Below, one piece after another: positions 1-7,183 of a DNA stretch of 64,000 nt. Source of the DNA: Christensenella sp. UBA4675. Its GTDB lineage: Bacteria > Bacillota > Clostridia > Christensenellales > Borkfalkiaceae. The position numbers and the translations under genes are program-made. The stretch's first letter is position 1; every line of letters starts with the position of its first letter. The notes below the pieces were generated by a model. It ran no database searches. It saw only the letters and a list, made by a program, of their open reading frames with translations, and was not told the origin of the DNA. The stretch spans positions 23,433 to 87,432 of the forward strand of contig DHLF01000013.1 in assembly GCA_002405165.1 (NCBI GenBank). The letters run 5' to 3'.

Positions 1-147
1 GAACTAGGCGAAAAATTTTATATTAAGCAACTACCGACCGAAATAATTTATTCGGAAGCGGTAGACGTTTATCCGTCAAGGTACACTTACGAAGCAACCG
101 AAGAAAAAATCGAGCAACCGCAAAACGTGGAAGGAGAAAATTTATGA
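1..147 (+). CDS. 3' end of an unidentified gene of the integrated element
   Basis: Frame 1 is open from the window edge to a TGA at 145-147, giving 48 C-terminal residues that end in a Glu/Gln-rich stretch (EEKIEQPQNVEGENL). The stop overlaps the next start codon as ATGA, and an AAGGAG-type ribosome-binding site lies inside its last codons, so the two genes are translationally coupled. No family is recognisable from this fragment. Its place, just ahead of a small beta-rich protein and membrane proteins at an element end, fits a phage structural gene, but that is inference. Confidence 0.6.
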   Translation, partial: ELGEKFYIKQLPTEIIYSEAVDVYPSRYTYEATEEKIEQPQNVEGENL

Positions 148-521
148 AAATAAATATAAAACTAAATTATTCAAATAAGGCTTACCTGTCGAACGCGTTT
201 CAGCTGAAAACGGGCGAGCCTTTAATTATATGTTTTGAAAGCGAATATCAGCTGTTAAATGCAAAAATCACGCTTAAAAACGGTAACGAAGAAAAATCTT
301 TTTCTTTTAAAAAAGAATTTGTAGTCCCGGAAGAATTATTGTTTGCAGGAAGGCTTTACGTGAAAGTTGAAAAACTTATGTGGGACAAGGTTGTAAAGCG
401 TTGGGAATTAGCTCCGATAAAAATTATCGAAACAAGCGACGGTTTTGAATTTTTAGACGTTATAGCTGATTTGGAAAAACGTTTACAGGCAGTAGAAGAA
501 CTAACTAAAATTTATTTATAA
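144..521 (+). CDS. Small element protein with C-terminal coiled coil, possibly phage baseplate/tail
   Basis: A 125-residue protein, not recognised with certainty. Residues 1 to about 100 alternate hydrophobic and polar positions as in a beta-sandwich, and the last 20 or so (ADLEKRLQAVEELTKIYL) form a short heptad-like coiled coil of the kind used for trimerisation in phage baseplate and fibre proteins. There is no signal peptide or membrane segment. The start overlaps the previous stop (ATGA) and has AAGGAG upstream; 12 bases separate its stop from the next gene. Codon use resembles the flanking chromosome. Phage virion function is inferred only from fold pattern and location; a non-phage role cannot be excluded. 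Confidence 0.5.
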   Translation: MKINIKLNYSNKAYLSNAFQLKTGEPLIICFESEYQLLNAKITLKNGNEEKSFSFKKEFVVPEELLFAGRLYVKVEKLMWDKVVKRWELAPIKIIETSDGFEFLDVIADLEKRLQAVEELTKIYL

Positions 522-533
522 GGAGAATTTACT

Positions 534-1244
534 ATGAAAAAAATTAAAAACGTGTTATTTGGAATCGTTACGGCGTTATGCTTAACTTTAATCGTTTGCA
601 TTGCGACAAATAATATTTTAACTAAGGAAACAAAAGTAAACGCCGAAGAAACTGCGGGAACTATAACTAGCGACGAAGTAGAGAAAATCGTAACCGATAC
701 TATTGCGAAAATAAACGAGAACGCAGGGGAAGAAAATAAATATTTTGCGGAAAAGATATTGCCTTTAATTATATCTTCGGGAAGCGCGTTGGTAATGGGA
801 TTAGGAATTTTTATTCCTTCCATTAAAAAGAATAACAAATATAAGCAATTACAAGGCTTATACACAAAGCAAACGAAAGAAGTGGAGTTATTGCAAACGT
901 TGCTTACTTCTACCGACGTAACGAAGATAGAATCGGCAGTAAACGCCGTATGCGAAAAAACCTTAACCAAAGTAATAGAAAAGTCAAAAATCGGCAAGGA
1001 AGAGTTTGCGGAAATAAAAACGTTTTTGGAATTATTCGGGGCAAAAATAGACAGTATTAAAAGGGGTGCGGAAAACGCTTGGGCAAAATGTCCGTCGGCG
1101 GTAGAAGCCTTAACGCAAGCCCCGTCTAGCGCGGTTTTAACCAAAACGCAACTTGTCAACGAAAATTTAAAAGAAGTAATAAGGGAAAACTTTGGCGAAA
1201 ATAGCGAAAAACTTATTTCAAAAGCCGAAGCCGTGTCTTATTAA
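534..1244 (+). CDS. Exported or membrane protein of the integrated element
   Basis: A 236-residue protein of unknown family. Residues 1-25 are a Lys-rich N-terminus and a hydrophobic stretch (VLFGIVTALCLTLIVCIA), followed by VNAEE, which resembles a signal-peptidase site around residue 38. A second hydrophobic segment lies at about residues 75-95 (LPLIISSGSALVMGLGIFIP). The remaining 140 residues are soluble, helical and charged. The start follows AAGGAG. It is first of three consecutive membrane-protein genes at the right end of the putative prophage, where lysis genes often lie, but there is no hydrolase motif and no typical tiny holin, so no function is assigned. Confidence 0.55.
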   Translation: MKKIKNVLFGIVTALCLTLIVCIATNNILTKETKVNAEETAGTITSDEVEKIVTDTIAKINENAGEENKYFAEKILPLIISSGSALVMGLGIFIPSIKKNNKYKQLQGLYTKQTKEVELLQTLLTSTDVTKIESAVNAVCEKTLTKVIEKSKIGKEEFAEIKTFLELFGAKIDSIKRGAENAWAKCPSAVEALTQAPSSAVLTKTQLVNENLKEVIRENFGENSEKLISKAEAVSY

Positions 1245-1255
1245 AGGGGGCAGTT

Positions 1256-1735
1256 ATGAAATTGACTAATAGGGGAAAATGCTTGCAATATCGGTTGCTT
1301 GCATTTTTCGTTTATTTTATTCCTATGGCGATACTGTTTGCCGTTAATATCGGCGCGTACACTACCGATAAGGGTAAAACTATCGGCTTTTGGGGATTTA
1401 TAATCGTCGCTTTCGTGGTTTTAACGTTCAAAAACTTAATTATAGACGCTTTCAAAAAAAGGACGCAAATAACGCTTTCCGTTGCCGTGCTTATTTTGTC
1501 GGTTATATTTAAGTACATATCCGAAGAACTTACTTTAATTGCGGTAGTGTCTTTAATGGCTTCCGTTTTATCTTCGTTTGTAGAAGTCGTAGCGGACACT
1601 TACGATTCGGCTTCTTACGTTATTAAAGACGGCGTTAAACTTAAAAATACCGCTACCGCTATTCCCGATAAACAGGCTTGGGCTATTTCTTACGGTTTTA
1701 TTGCCGTTGCGGAAGAAGATAAGGAGAATAAATAA
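1256..1735 (+). CDS. Small polytopic membrane protein, holin-like in size and position
   Basis: A 159-residue protein with about four hydrophobic segments at roughly residues 13-35, 42-62, 72-88 and 92-113, and a short hydrophilic C-terminal tail ending in a charged cluster (EEDKENK). The ribosome-binding site AAAGGGGG precedes the ATG, and the gap to the next gene is two bases. The number of membrane spans and the position near an element end are compatible with a holin, but I do not recognise a holin family. Other possibilities are a superinfection-exclusion or other accessory membrane protein. It sits in one co-directional run with its neighbours. Confidence 0.5.
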   Translation: MKLTNRGKCLQYRLLAFFVYFIPMAILFAVNIGAYTTDKGKTIGFWGFIIVAFVVLTFKNLIIDAFKKRTQITLSVAVLILSVIFKYISEELTLIAVVSLMASVLSSFVEVVADTYDSASYVIKDGVKLKNTATAIPDKQAWAISYGFIAVAEEDKENK

Positions 1736-1737
1736 AA

Positions 1738-2763
1738 ATGGCGTTTACGTTTGATGAAAACTCTTTTTTAGGAAAAGCGCAAACCGCAACGAATAACGTT
1801 AAAAATAAATCGTTAGTTTATTTAAAAACGCACTGGGTAGACTATTTAATAATGTTTTTCGTGTGCCTGCTATTAGGCGCGTTCGATATTTTCGTATTAA
1901 AAAAATCCGATAATTTGGGCGATTTGAATTACTGGTTGCACGCGGGAGCAAGACTACTTGCGTACGTGCTTAGCGCGATATTAGGTATTAGAATAGGTTA
2001 TCCCAAAGCCAAAGCAATTTGCGTTGAACTTTTTGAAAAAATAGAAGAAAATTCTAAAATGATTAAATTAGTTAAGAGTAATTTCGGCGAATTTATCAAC
2101 TCAATAAATCTAGAAAGCAAACAAAACGCGTGGAAAGCTAAAATCAATAAAAAATTAGCTAAGCTCGATAAGCGCTCTCCCGATTTTTTTCCGTTGTTTT
2201 ACGCTAATTTTAATAACGCCGAAACGACGATACAAGACGATTGTTTAAAAAGATACCATTCGGTTAAAAAACGCGAAAAAATGAAAAGAAAAGCGGAAGA
2301 ATACTGCGTAAAAAGGGCAACGCTCGAAAAACTTTTAACGGACGAATTTATTTCTAAAAACTTAAATTCTATAAGCGTAAATTATAACGTAATTTATAAA
2401 CAAGACTTCTACGACGTTGAAAGCGGAAACGATGCGTTTAACGTTTATAAAACTAGAACGGAAGTTGAAAAAAGCTCGTCAAGAATCGTCGTAAATAGTT
2501 TATTGTTTTCCGTGATAATGGTACTATTAGTCGGTTCGCTTAAATTAGATTTTGATAAAGCGTTGTTTGAGCAAAGAGCTTTAATGATAATAAACGCCGT
2601 TATAAGCGGAATTATTGATATTTGTTTTGCGTTAGGAAAATTCGTAAACGGCTTTAAATCTTGCGAAACTTTGGTAAAACAAGAAGATTTAAGAGTCGCC
2701 GTCGATAAAAACGAACTTTTGGTTCGCTACTTAGAACAAAACGGATTAGTTTATGATAAATAA
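1738..2763 (+). CDS. Large membrane protein of the integrated element, unknown function
   Basis: A 341-residue protein, unrecognised. Hydrophobic pairs at the two ends (about residues 35-56 and 70-88; about 252-272 and 284-305) bracket a long charged, probably cytoplasmic helical region (about 95-245) rich in Lys and Glu. A hairpin of two membrane spans at either end of a soluble domain suggests a scaffold, sensor or envelope-associated protein rather than a transporter. It is the last gene before the tRNA-derived attachment site and is followed by terminator-like hairpins, so it closes the element's rightward transcript. It could be a lysogenic-conversion (moron) gene. Confidence 0.5.
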   Translation: MAFTFDENSFLGKAQTATNNVKNKSLVYLKTHWVDYLIMFFVCLLLGAFDIFVLKKSDNLGDLNYWLHAGARLLAYVLSAILGIRIGYPKAKAICVELFEKIEENSKMIKLVKSNFGEFINSINLESKQNAWKAKINKKLAKLDKRSPDFFPLFYANFNNAETTIQDDCLKRYHSVKKREKMKRKAEEYCVKRATLEKLLTDEFISKNLNSISVNYNVIYKQDFYDVESGNDAFNVYKTRTEVEKSSSRIVVNSLLFSVIMVLLVGSLKLDFDKALFEQRALMIINAVISGIIDICFALGKFVNGFKSCETLVKQEDLRVAVDKNELLVRYLEQNGLVYDK

Positions 2764-2816
2764 ATTTATTTTTTTTAAAATCATATTGTTTTTTTAATAA
2801 AAATATTATATAATAT

Positions 2817-2848
2817 AAAGGCTATATAAAAGTGAATAGCTTTTATTT
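2817..2848 (+). terminator. Weak hairpin and T-rich tract after the last element gene
   Basis: GCTAT (2821-2825) pairs with ATAGC (2836-2840), and flanking A and T bases extend the stem imperfectly before TTTTATTT. This is a plausible but weak terminator for the membrane-protein run. Confidence 0.35.
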
Positions 2849-2852
2849 AGTA

Positions 2853-2891
2853 ATCCACCCGAAGAACAATAACGGGGTTTTTCGGGCGGAT
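2853..2891. other. Long stem-loop downstream of the element genes
   Basis: The arms 2853-2863 (ATCCACCCGAA) and 2881-2891 (TTCGGGCGGAT) are complementary over 11 bases with a single A-C mismatch. The loop is 17 bases and an A/T-rich run follows. It may be a second terminator or an RNA end-stabiliser; there is no coding sequence here. Confidence 0.45.
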
Positions 2892-2905
2892 AAAAAATAA
2901 ATTTT

Positions 2906-2953
2906 TGTCAAATTTGTAGAAAAAATTAGTTCTATGAATTTGACATTTTTTTT
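2906..2953 (+). terminator. Terminator at the right end of the element
   Basis: A nine-base perfect inverted repeat, TGTCAAATT (2906-2914) and AATTTGACA (2937-2945), with a 22-base loop, followed directly by eight T residues (2946-2953). It insulates the attachment site from element transcription. Confidence 0.5.
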
Positions 2954-3015
2954 AATAAAATTAGGTCTTTTTTTAAAAAAAACGAAGCAAAAAATATAAT
3001 AGATTAAGAAAAAGT

Positions 3016-3092
3016 GTATTTAGTGTCAAGCTAGAAAACGGCACATTTACCTACTATATGTAGTATTTTAAAAAACGCTTAACACTAAATAC
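3016..3092. repeat. 11-bp inverted repeat flanking the attachment core
   Basis: GTATTTAGTGT at 3016-3026 and its exact complement ACACTAAATAC at 3082-3092 are separated by 55 bases that contain the small palindrome CTACTATATGTAG (3051-3063). The repeat ends 14 bases before the tRNA-derived sequence, on the element side, where integrase arm-type or excisionase sites are usually found. That role is inference. Confidence 0.45.
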
Positions 3093-3106
3093 TGTGTTAT
3101 TTATGG

Positions 3107-3151
3107 TTCGTAATCAGCAGGTCGGCGGTTCAAGTCCGCCCAGTAGCTCCA
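3107..3151 (+). mobile_element. attR-like site: 3' half of tRNA-Thr(CGU)
   Basis: The 45 bases match the 3' part of a tRNA. The anticodon loop TTCGTAA is at 3107-3113 (anticodon CGT), the 3' strand of the anticodon stem TCAGC at 3114-3118, a five-base variable loop at 3119-3123, a T-arm with stem GGCGG/CCGCC and loop TTCAAGT at 3124-3140, the acceptor 3' strand CAGTAGC at 3141-3147, discriminator T at 3148 and encoded CCA at 3149-3151. The preceding bases (TATGG) cannot pair with TCAGC and no D-arm is present, so this is not a working tRNA. Truncation exactly at the anticodon loop is the usual crossover position for tyrosine-recombinase elements that target tRNA genes. The intact tRNA and the integrase gene should be at the left end, outside the window. 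Confidence 0.8.
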
Positions 3152-3180
3152 AAATCACGCTAAAAGGCGTGATTTTTTTT
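3151..3180 (+). terminator. Terminator of the truncated tRNA gene
   Basis: AAAATCACGC (3151-3160) pairs with GCGTGATTTT (3167-3176) around the loop TAAAAG, and a T-tract runs on to 3180. It is the original host tRNA terminator, left behind next to the 3' half gene. Confidence 0.8.
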
Positions 3181-3205
3181 ACGATAGTTGTAGCTGACCG
3201 CACTA

Positions 3206-3390
3206 GACCTGCTGATTAAAAAGACGGGGTCCCCGAAAACGAAAGCATTTTTGGGGTGTACAAAAGGTCGGTGGCACAAGTTTGAAAGAAAAGAATTTAC
3301 AAAGTATATGGGTTTAACAAACTTGTGTTAGGAGCTAGCAAACGATAAAGTTTGCTAATGAACAATAAATAAATCGCAATTATTGTAATA
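3206..3390. other. Region of consecutive stem-loops beyond the attachment site
   Basis: There is no open reading frame here. GACCTGCTGATTA at 3206-3218 is the exact complement of tRNA bases 3111-3123. It is followed by a CCCCGAAAA / TTTTTGGGG hairpin (about 3231-3256), a ten-base perfect inverted repeat CACAAGTTTG (3275-3284) / CAAACTTGTG (3318-3327), an eight-base hairpin TAGCAAAC (3336-3343) / GTTTGCTA (3350-3357), and ACAATAA (3362-3368) / TTATTGT (3380-3386). This could be a structured RNA, a transfer-origin-like relic, or debris of earlier integrations. No known RNA family was recognised. Confidence 0.4.
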
Positions 3391-3421
3391 TAAAATGTAA
3401 AAAGCCTTGTCGGTAAAACTT

Positions 3422-3453
3422 AAAAAATTCCGCTTTGAAAAGCGGAATTTTTT
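3422..3453 (-). terminator. Terminator of the McrB/DUF2357 operon
   Basis: AAAAAATTCCGCTTT and AAAGCGGAATTTTTT form a 15-bp nearly perfect stem around a two-base centre, with T-tracts on both strands. It overlaps the stop codon of the minus-strand gene and can act in both directions. Confidence 0.8.
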
Positions 3454-4996
3454 ATAATTCTTCTATATAATTTATCTTATTTTTTTTATCATTTAATCTT
3501 TTTATCCAAATAAGGTCTCTTTTATTGTTTAACTCTTTATTACCCATTTTTAATATAGAATACAGACTGTTACAGTTTAAACACTCGTAGTTTACTCCGT
3601 CAAAGTCAACCATAAAGGAAGAACAAACGGGGCATTTTTTAGAATATATAAACTCGTCGCCTTCTATAAACAGCGAGAAAGATTTTACCAAATTTAAAAT
3701 GTTTTTATCAAGTTTTCTAGAATGCGTTGTTACCATTATAGTATTTTGATTTCTAATTGTTTCAAACGGAGCAACAATAAAATAATTATCATATCCCTGG
3801 CTAATATGGTCAGCTACTTCTTTATTTATATAATCGTCCAACATTTCTTCGTTATAAAACATATATTTAAGGTTCGGTGAAACGTCAATTAAATAGCGAG
3901 CGTGTCTTTTATCCTTTAAATGCAAGCTTTTTACGAATCTGTTAACATCGTACGTTAAACTTACGTCAATGGTTATTTTACCGTTTAAAGCCGTTATCTC
4001 ATATAAAATAGGCGTTTTTAAAAGCTCTAATTCTTCTAAATTTATTTTTCCGTTTTCTAAATTCATTTTATATTTATCGGAAATGGTAAATCCTAAGTTC
4101 GTTATGCATTGTAACACGTTTAATAAAACGTAGTTAAAATACTCTTTAGAAGAAATTAGGTTTTTATGTTCTTTTTCGATGTATTTATTAAGTTGCCTGT
4201 AAAATTCGTAGCAAACTCTATAATCGGGATGCATTGTTAAAACGTTGGTAGGCTTAACTTCCGTATCCAACATTTTTTTAGCTTTCATGCAAGTTTTATA
4301 GAAATAAGTTTTTCTTATTTTATTTAAGGAAACTTTTATATCAAAAAGTTTTTCTATGTATTCTCTTATTTTATTCCCTGTTGGCGTAAGTAGAGGAAGA
4401 GAATCGTCAAAACCTATTTCTCCCGTAGACTCCTTATAAAAATATGCAGAAGATTTAATTGCGTCTACGTCGCTTATTTCAATGTTGTTTTTATCGACAA
4501 AATCGTCCAACGAACTTGTTTTTTCGTACAACTGGGAGAGTTTTAACGAAATAAACAAATACATTTTATTTATAAGTAAACATAAAAATCTGTTTTCGTA
4601 AATGGGCAATTCGTCTTCGTAAACGTTTGCAAAAACATATTCGGGCGAAATTTCTCCGCTAGATTTCTTTTTCCAAAATCTAGGTTCTTGTATAGTCATT
4701 CTCGCGCCCGCAGTGTCTATTTTAGAAGCAATGTCTACGTTTAATATTACTTTATCCGTTCTTAAATGGATTTTAGGACTGGATATAATCGTTCTAATCG
4801 CGTTTATAGTTCTTTTAAAATCGGGTAGCCAAAGAAAGTCTTTATCGTTTACGGCAACGTATTGTCTAAACGCGTTAAAAGAAATCTCGTTTTTATTGAT
4901 TTTTTCAAGTACTTCTTTTAGCGAAACTCCGGAATTTAATAAGTCCGTAACTTTATTATTAAGTTGTTTTAAAAATTCGGACTGACTATATTCCAT
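3452..4996 (-). CDS. DUF2357 (McrC-family N-terminal) protein with C-terminal zinc ribbon
   Basis: A 514-residue protein, probable partner of the McrB-like ATPase encoded 11 bases upstream. The middle contains IYENRFLCLLINKM (residues 132-145), the YENRF signature of the DUF2357 region found at the N-terminus of McrC-type proteins. A C-terminal zinc ribbon has CPVC (455-458) and CLNC (472-475). McrC normally ends in a PD-(D/E)xK nuclease; I see IDVSLTYD (343-350) and YLIDVSP (368-374), but neither has the following E/DxK, so a catalytic nuclease is not evident. The Zn ribbon may instead bind nucleic acid or protein. The ribosome-binding site is AAGGAG. Either a noncanonical defence effector or an uncharacterised housekeeping partner is possible. 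Confidence 0.65.
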   Translation of the reverse strand: MEYSQSEFLKQLNNKVTDLLNSGVSLKEVLEKINKNEISFNAFRQYVAVNDKDFLWLPDFKRTINAIRTIISSPKIHLRTDKVILNVDIASKIDTAGARMTIQEPRFWKKKSSGEISPEYVFANVYEDELPIYENRFLCLLINKMYLFISLKLSQLYEKTSSLDDFVDKNNIEISDVDAIKSSAYFYKESTGEIGFDDSLPLLTPTGNKIREYIEKLFDIKVSLNKIRKTYFYKTCMKAKKMLDTEVKPTNVLTMHPDYRVCYEFYRQLNKYIEKEHKNLISSKEYFNYVLLNVLQCITNLGFTISDKYKMNLENGKINLEELELLKTPILYEITALNGKITIDVSLTYDVNRFVKSLHLKDKRHARYLIDVSPNLKYMFYNEEMLDDYINKEVADHISQGYDNYFIVAPFETIRNQNTIMVTTHSRKLDKNILNLVKSFSLFIEGDEFIYSKKCPVCSSFMVDFDGVNYECLNCNSLYSILKMGNKELNNKRDLIWIKRLNDKKNKINYIEEL

Positions 4997-5007
4997 TAAG
5001 TTTCTCC

Positions 5008-7014
5008 TTAAATTAGTTTTTTACGAAGTTCCACAATAGCTTCTTCCGTGTAGGGTAGTTGATCTTTTCCGTATAAAGAATTGATAAATCTAACCATTTT
5101 GGTTAAGCCGTCTTTAACGTATTCGTCGTATTTACCTTGTAATTTACGAATTACTTTTCTCGAGAAAATAAAGTCCAACGCTTCGTTTTTAGTTCCGCCG
5201 AGAGCCACATATACGGGTACGAAGTTTTCAATTTGGTTCATAATACGGTTACCGAACGTAACGTTAAACGTGTCTAACACGAAATCGCAAAGTTTTTTAA
5301 ATTTTTCTTTATCGTCTTTATTTAACCTATTACTTTCGTTAGCTTTCGCTTGGTCGAATAATTTAAGAAGTTGGTCGGACGAAATATGTACTTCTTCGCT
5401 GTTGTAATTGTTTTCAAACGGGTCGTTTATTCTTAAAAAGTCAAGAACTATAGCTCTATCATAAACCTTGTCGGTAATGGTAAAGGTAGAATCGTCCGTA
5501 TTTGCCGTACCTATAAACCAAGTGTTAAGCGGAATTCTTACGTTTCCGTCTACAAAGTTTTTAGGTTGGGGTTGACCGTCTTTAATCTGCATAACTTTAA
5601 TTAACCAGTCTTGAGAAGGGTATTCTAATACCGATAAAAAGTCAGCGAAATAATATTCGATACGGGAAATGTTCATTTCGTCCAGTACCATCATGTTTAT
5701 TTCTTTTTCTTTAAAAGAAGCTTCGTATAATCTTTTTAAAAAGTCGGTTTCTTTGTATTCGTTTGTAAATTCGCTGTAATATCCTACTAAGTCGGTTCTA
5801 TCTCTCCACGTTGCTTGTACGGGTGCGTAGAATACTTTATTTCCTACAAACTTGCTGAATAATCTCGGTAACGTGGATTTACCTGTACCGGACAAACCTT
5901 CTAATATCAACAACCTTGAAACGGCTAGCGCGCCGATAAAGTTACGAATAGTTCTTTCGTCAAAGTATAAGTGTCTTTCGCACATATACGCCCTAAACCT
6001 GAGGGCAAGTTCGGGAAGAGTAATATCAACGTCTTCTAGTAGCGGAACGTTTTGTTCTTCTTCGTATTTTTCGTCTATTCTTTTAAGCGAAGGGAATATT
6101 TTTGCAAGCGATAAATCGTAAGATTCTTCGCCGAGCGCTCCCATTCCGGCTCCGCCTCTGCCGTTTGCGCCGTTGCCCGTTTCGCTTACTTTTAACGGGT
6201 TGTTGCTGTTCGCTTTCGCGGTGTCCAAAATTTGTTGAACGTCTTTATTGGATAAAACTTTTTTGGTAATTATTTCCGCAATCAACGTAAGGATAGCTAT
6301 AATTACGGCTAAAATAATTCCAAAAACAACCAAAATAAGCGGTAAAGATAACAATAGCCCGATAGATACAAGCATTGTTTGTATTAAGTTTAAGAATATC
6401 TTTCCGTTTATTTTAAAATTATCGGACTTGCTAGATGTGGTTAAAATTAACGCAAAACATAAAAGCCATACCAAAACTACGCATAAAAATTTAAATAAAA
6501 TATATTTTTTATGTTTTAATTTTTCTTGTGCGGTTTCGGGATGAGCAATTCCGAGTTTTGCTTTAACTTTTCCTTCAATAAGGGTATAAAGAGTAACCAA
6601 CCATAAAGCAATGTAAAACGAAATCATTATAGTCCAAGTCGAGAACGTAACGTTAAAACATTTCATTCCGCATTCGTTATATAAAAAGTCGGTTATAAAA
6701 TTCGTATTGAAATCGGCATAAGGCGAAATATCGTTAGGATTCCATACTAAAATAGGGAATGTTTCTCTCGTTCTTAAAGTACCGTTTATAATTACGGCTT
6801 CACCCCTTGCTAAAGCGTTATAATTAGAAAAAGCATTAAAATCTTTTCCGCCGAGAAAGGGGAGTCTTAAATAGTTATAAGAGTCCATTAAGAACAATAA
6901 TAACGCAGACCAAATAGTTAGTACGAGTAAAATAGTAACTCTAACGATTTTTTTCTTTTTAGTGTCGGCGGCGCCAAAAAGAAGGCTTTTTAGTTTTTTA
7001 AAAAATTTAGCCAT
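5008..7014 (-). CDS. Membrane-anchored McrB-like AAA+ ATPase
   Basis: A 668-residue protein. The N-terminal part has four or five membrane spans (about residues 24-43, 127-147, 171-192 and 206-249, the last long enough for two) and an 80-residue loop after the first. A Gly/Asn-rich linker (279-295) leads to a McrB/dynein-type AAA+ domain with Walker A GLSGTGKS (373-380), Walker B MMVLDEM (441-447), sensor-like GTANTDDS (502-509) and a YDR at 518-520. Classical McrB is soluble with an N-terminal DNA-binding domain, so the membrane module here replaces the sensor. The DUF2357 partner lies 11 bases downstream, the classical McrB-McrC order. Start has GGAG 12 bases ahead. Defence by a type IV restriction-like mechanism is inference. 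Confidence 0.7.
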   Translation of the reverse strand: MAKFFKKLKSLLFGAADTKKKKIVRVTILLVLTIWSALLLFLMDSYNYLRLPFLGGKDFNAFSNYNALARGEAVIINGTLRTRETFPILVWNPNDISPYADFNTNFITDFLYNECGMKCFNVTFSTWTIMISFYIALWLVTLYTLIEGKVKAKLGIAHPETAQEKLKHKKYILFKFLCVVLVWLLCFALILTTSSKSDNFKINGKIFLNLIQTMLVSIGLLLSLPLILVVFGIILAVIIAILTLIAEIITKKVLSNKDVQQILDTAKANSNNPLKVSETGNGANGRGGAGMGALGEESYDLSLAKIFPSLKRIDEKYEEEQNVPLLEDVDITLPELALRFRAYMCERHLYFDERTIRNFIGALAVSRLLILEGLSGTGKSTLPRLFSKFVGNKVFYAPVQATWRDRTDLVGYYSEFTNEYKETDFLKRLYEASFKEKEINMMVLDEMNISRIEYYFADFLSVLEYPSQDWLIKVMQIKDGQPQPKNFVDGNVRIPLNTWFIGTANTDDSTFTITDKVYDRAIVLDFLRINDPFENNYNSEEVHISSDQLLKLFDQAKANESNRLNKDDKEKFKKLCDFVLDTFNVTFGNRIMNQIENFVPVYVALGGTKNEALDFIFSRKVIRKLQGKYDEYVKDGLTKMVRFINSLYGKDQLPYTEEAIVELRKKLI

Positions 7015-7071
7015 ATTTCCAACTCCTAGTTTACTTATTAAAACTAAATTATTTTATATTCTTACTATTTT

Positions 7072-7100
7072 AGTATATAATATATAAAAAAAATTTACAA
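7072..7100 (-). promoter_or_regulatory. Promoter of the McrB/DUF2357 operon
   Basis: On the minus strand TTGTAA (7100-7095), a 17-base spacer and TATACT (7077-7072). The expected start leaves a leader of about 50 bases before the ATG at 7014. The surrounding sequence is extremely AT-rich, so chance matches are possible. Confidence 0.45.
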
Positions 7101-7183
7101 GCTTTTTTTATTTTTTTTTATATCAAGAAAAAATTTTTAGGGGGAAAAGTAGTATTTTTTCAGAAAAAACCTATACTTTTTAT

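Noticed and set aside
512..1159. Long minus-strand open frame (215 codons) opposite the 236-residue element gene
   Set aside because: It is a shadow: composition is Ser/Val/Ile-rich without domains, no ribosome-binding site, and it lies fully opposite a gene with AAGGAG and a signal peptide.
3101..3151. Complete tRNA gene
   Set aside because: The 5' half is missing: no acceptor 5' strand GCTACTG, no D-arm, and bases before the anticodon loop do not pair with the 3' anticodon stem.
3181..3420. tmRNA, SRP RNA, RNase P RNA, 6S RNA or a retron msr-msd
   Set aside because: None of the conserved sequences of these RNAs was found, and no reverse transcriptase gene is nearby. Only unexplained hairpins remain.
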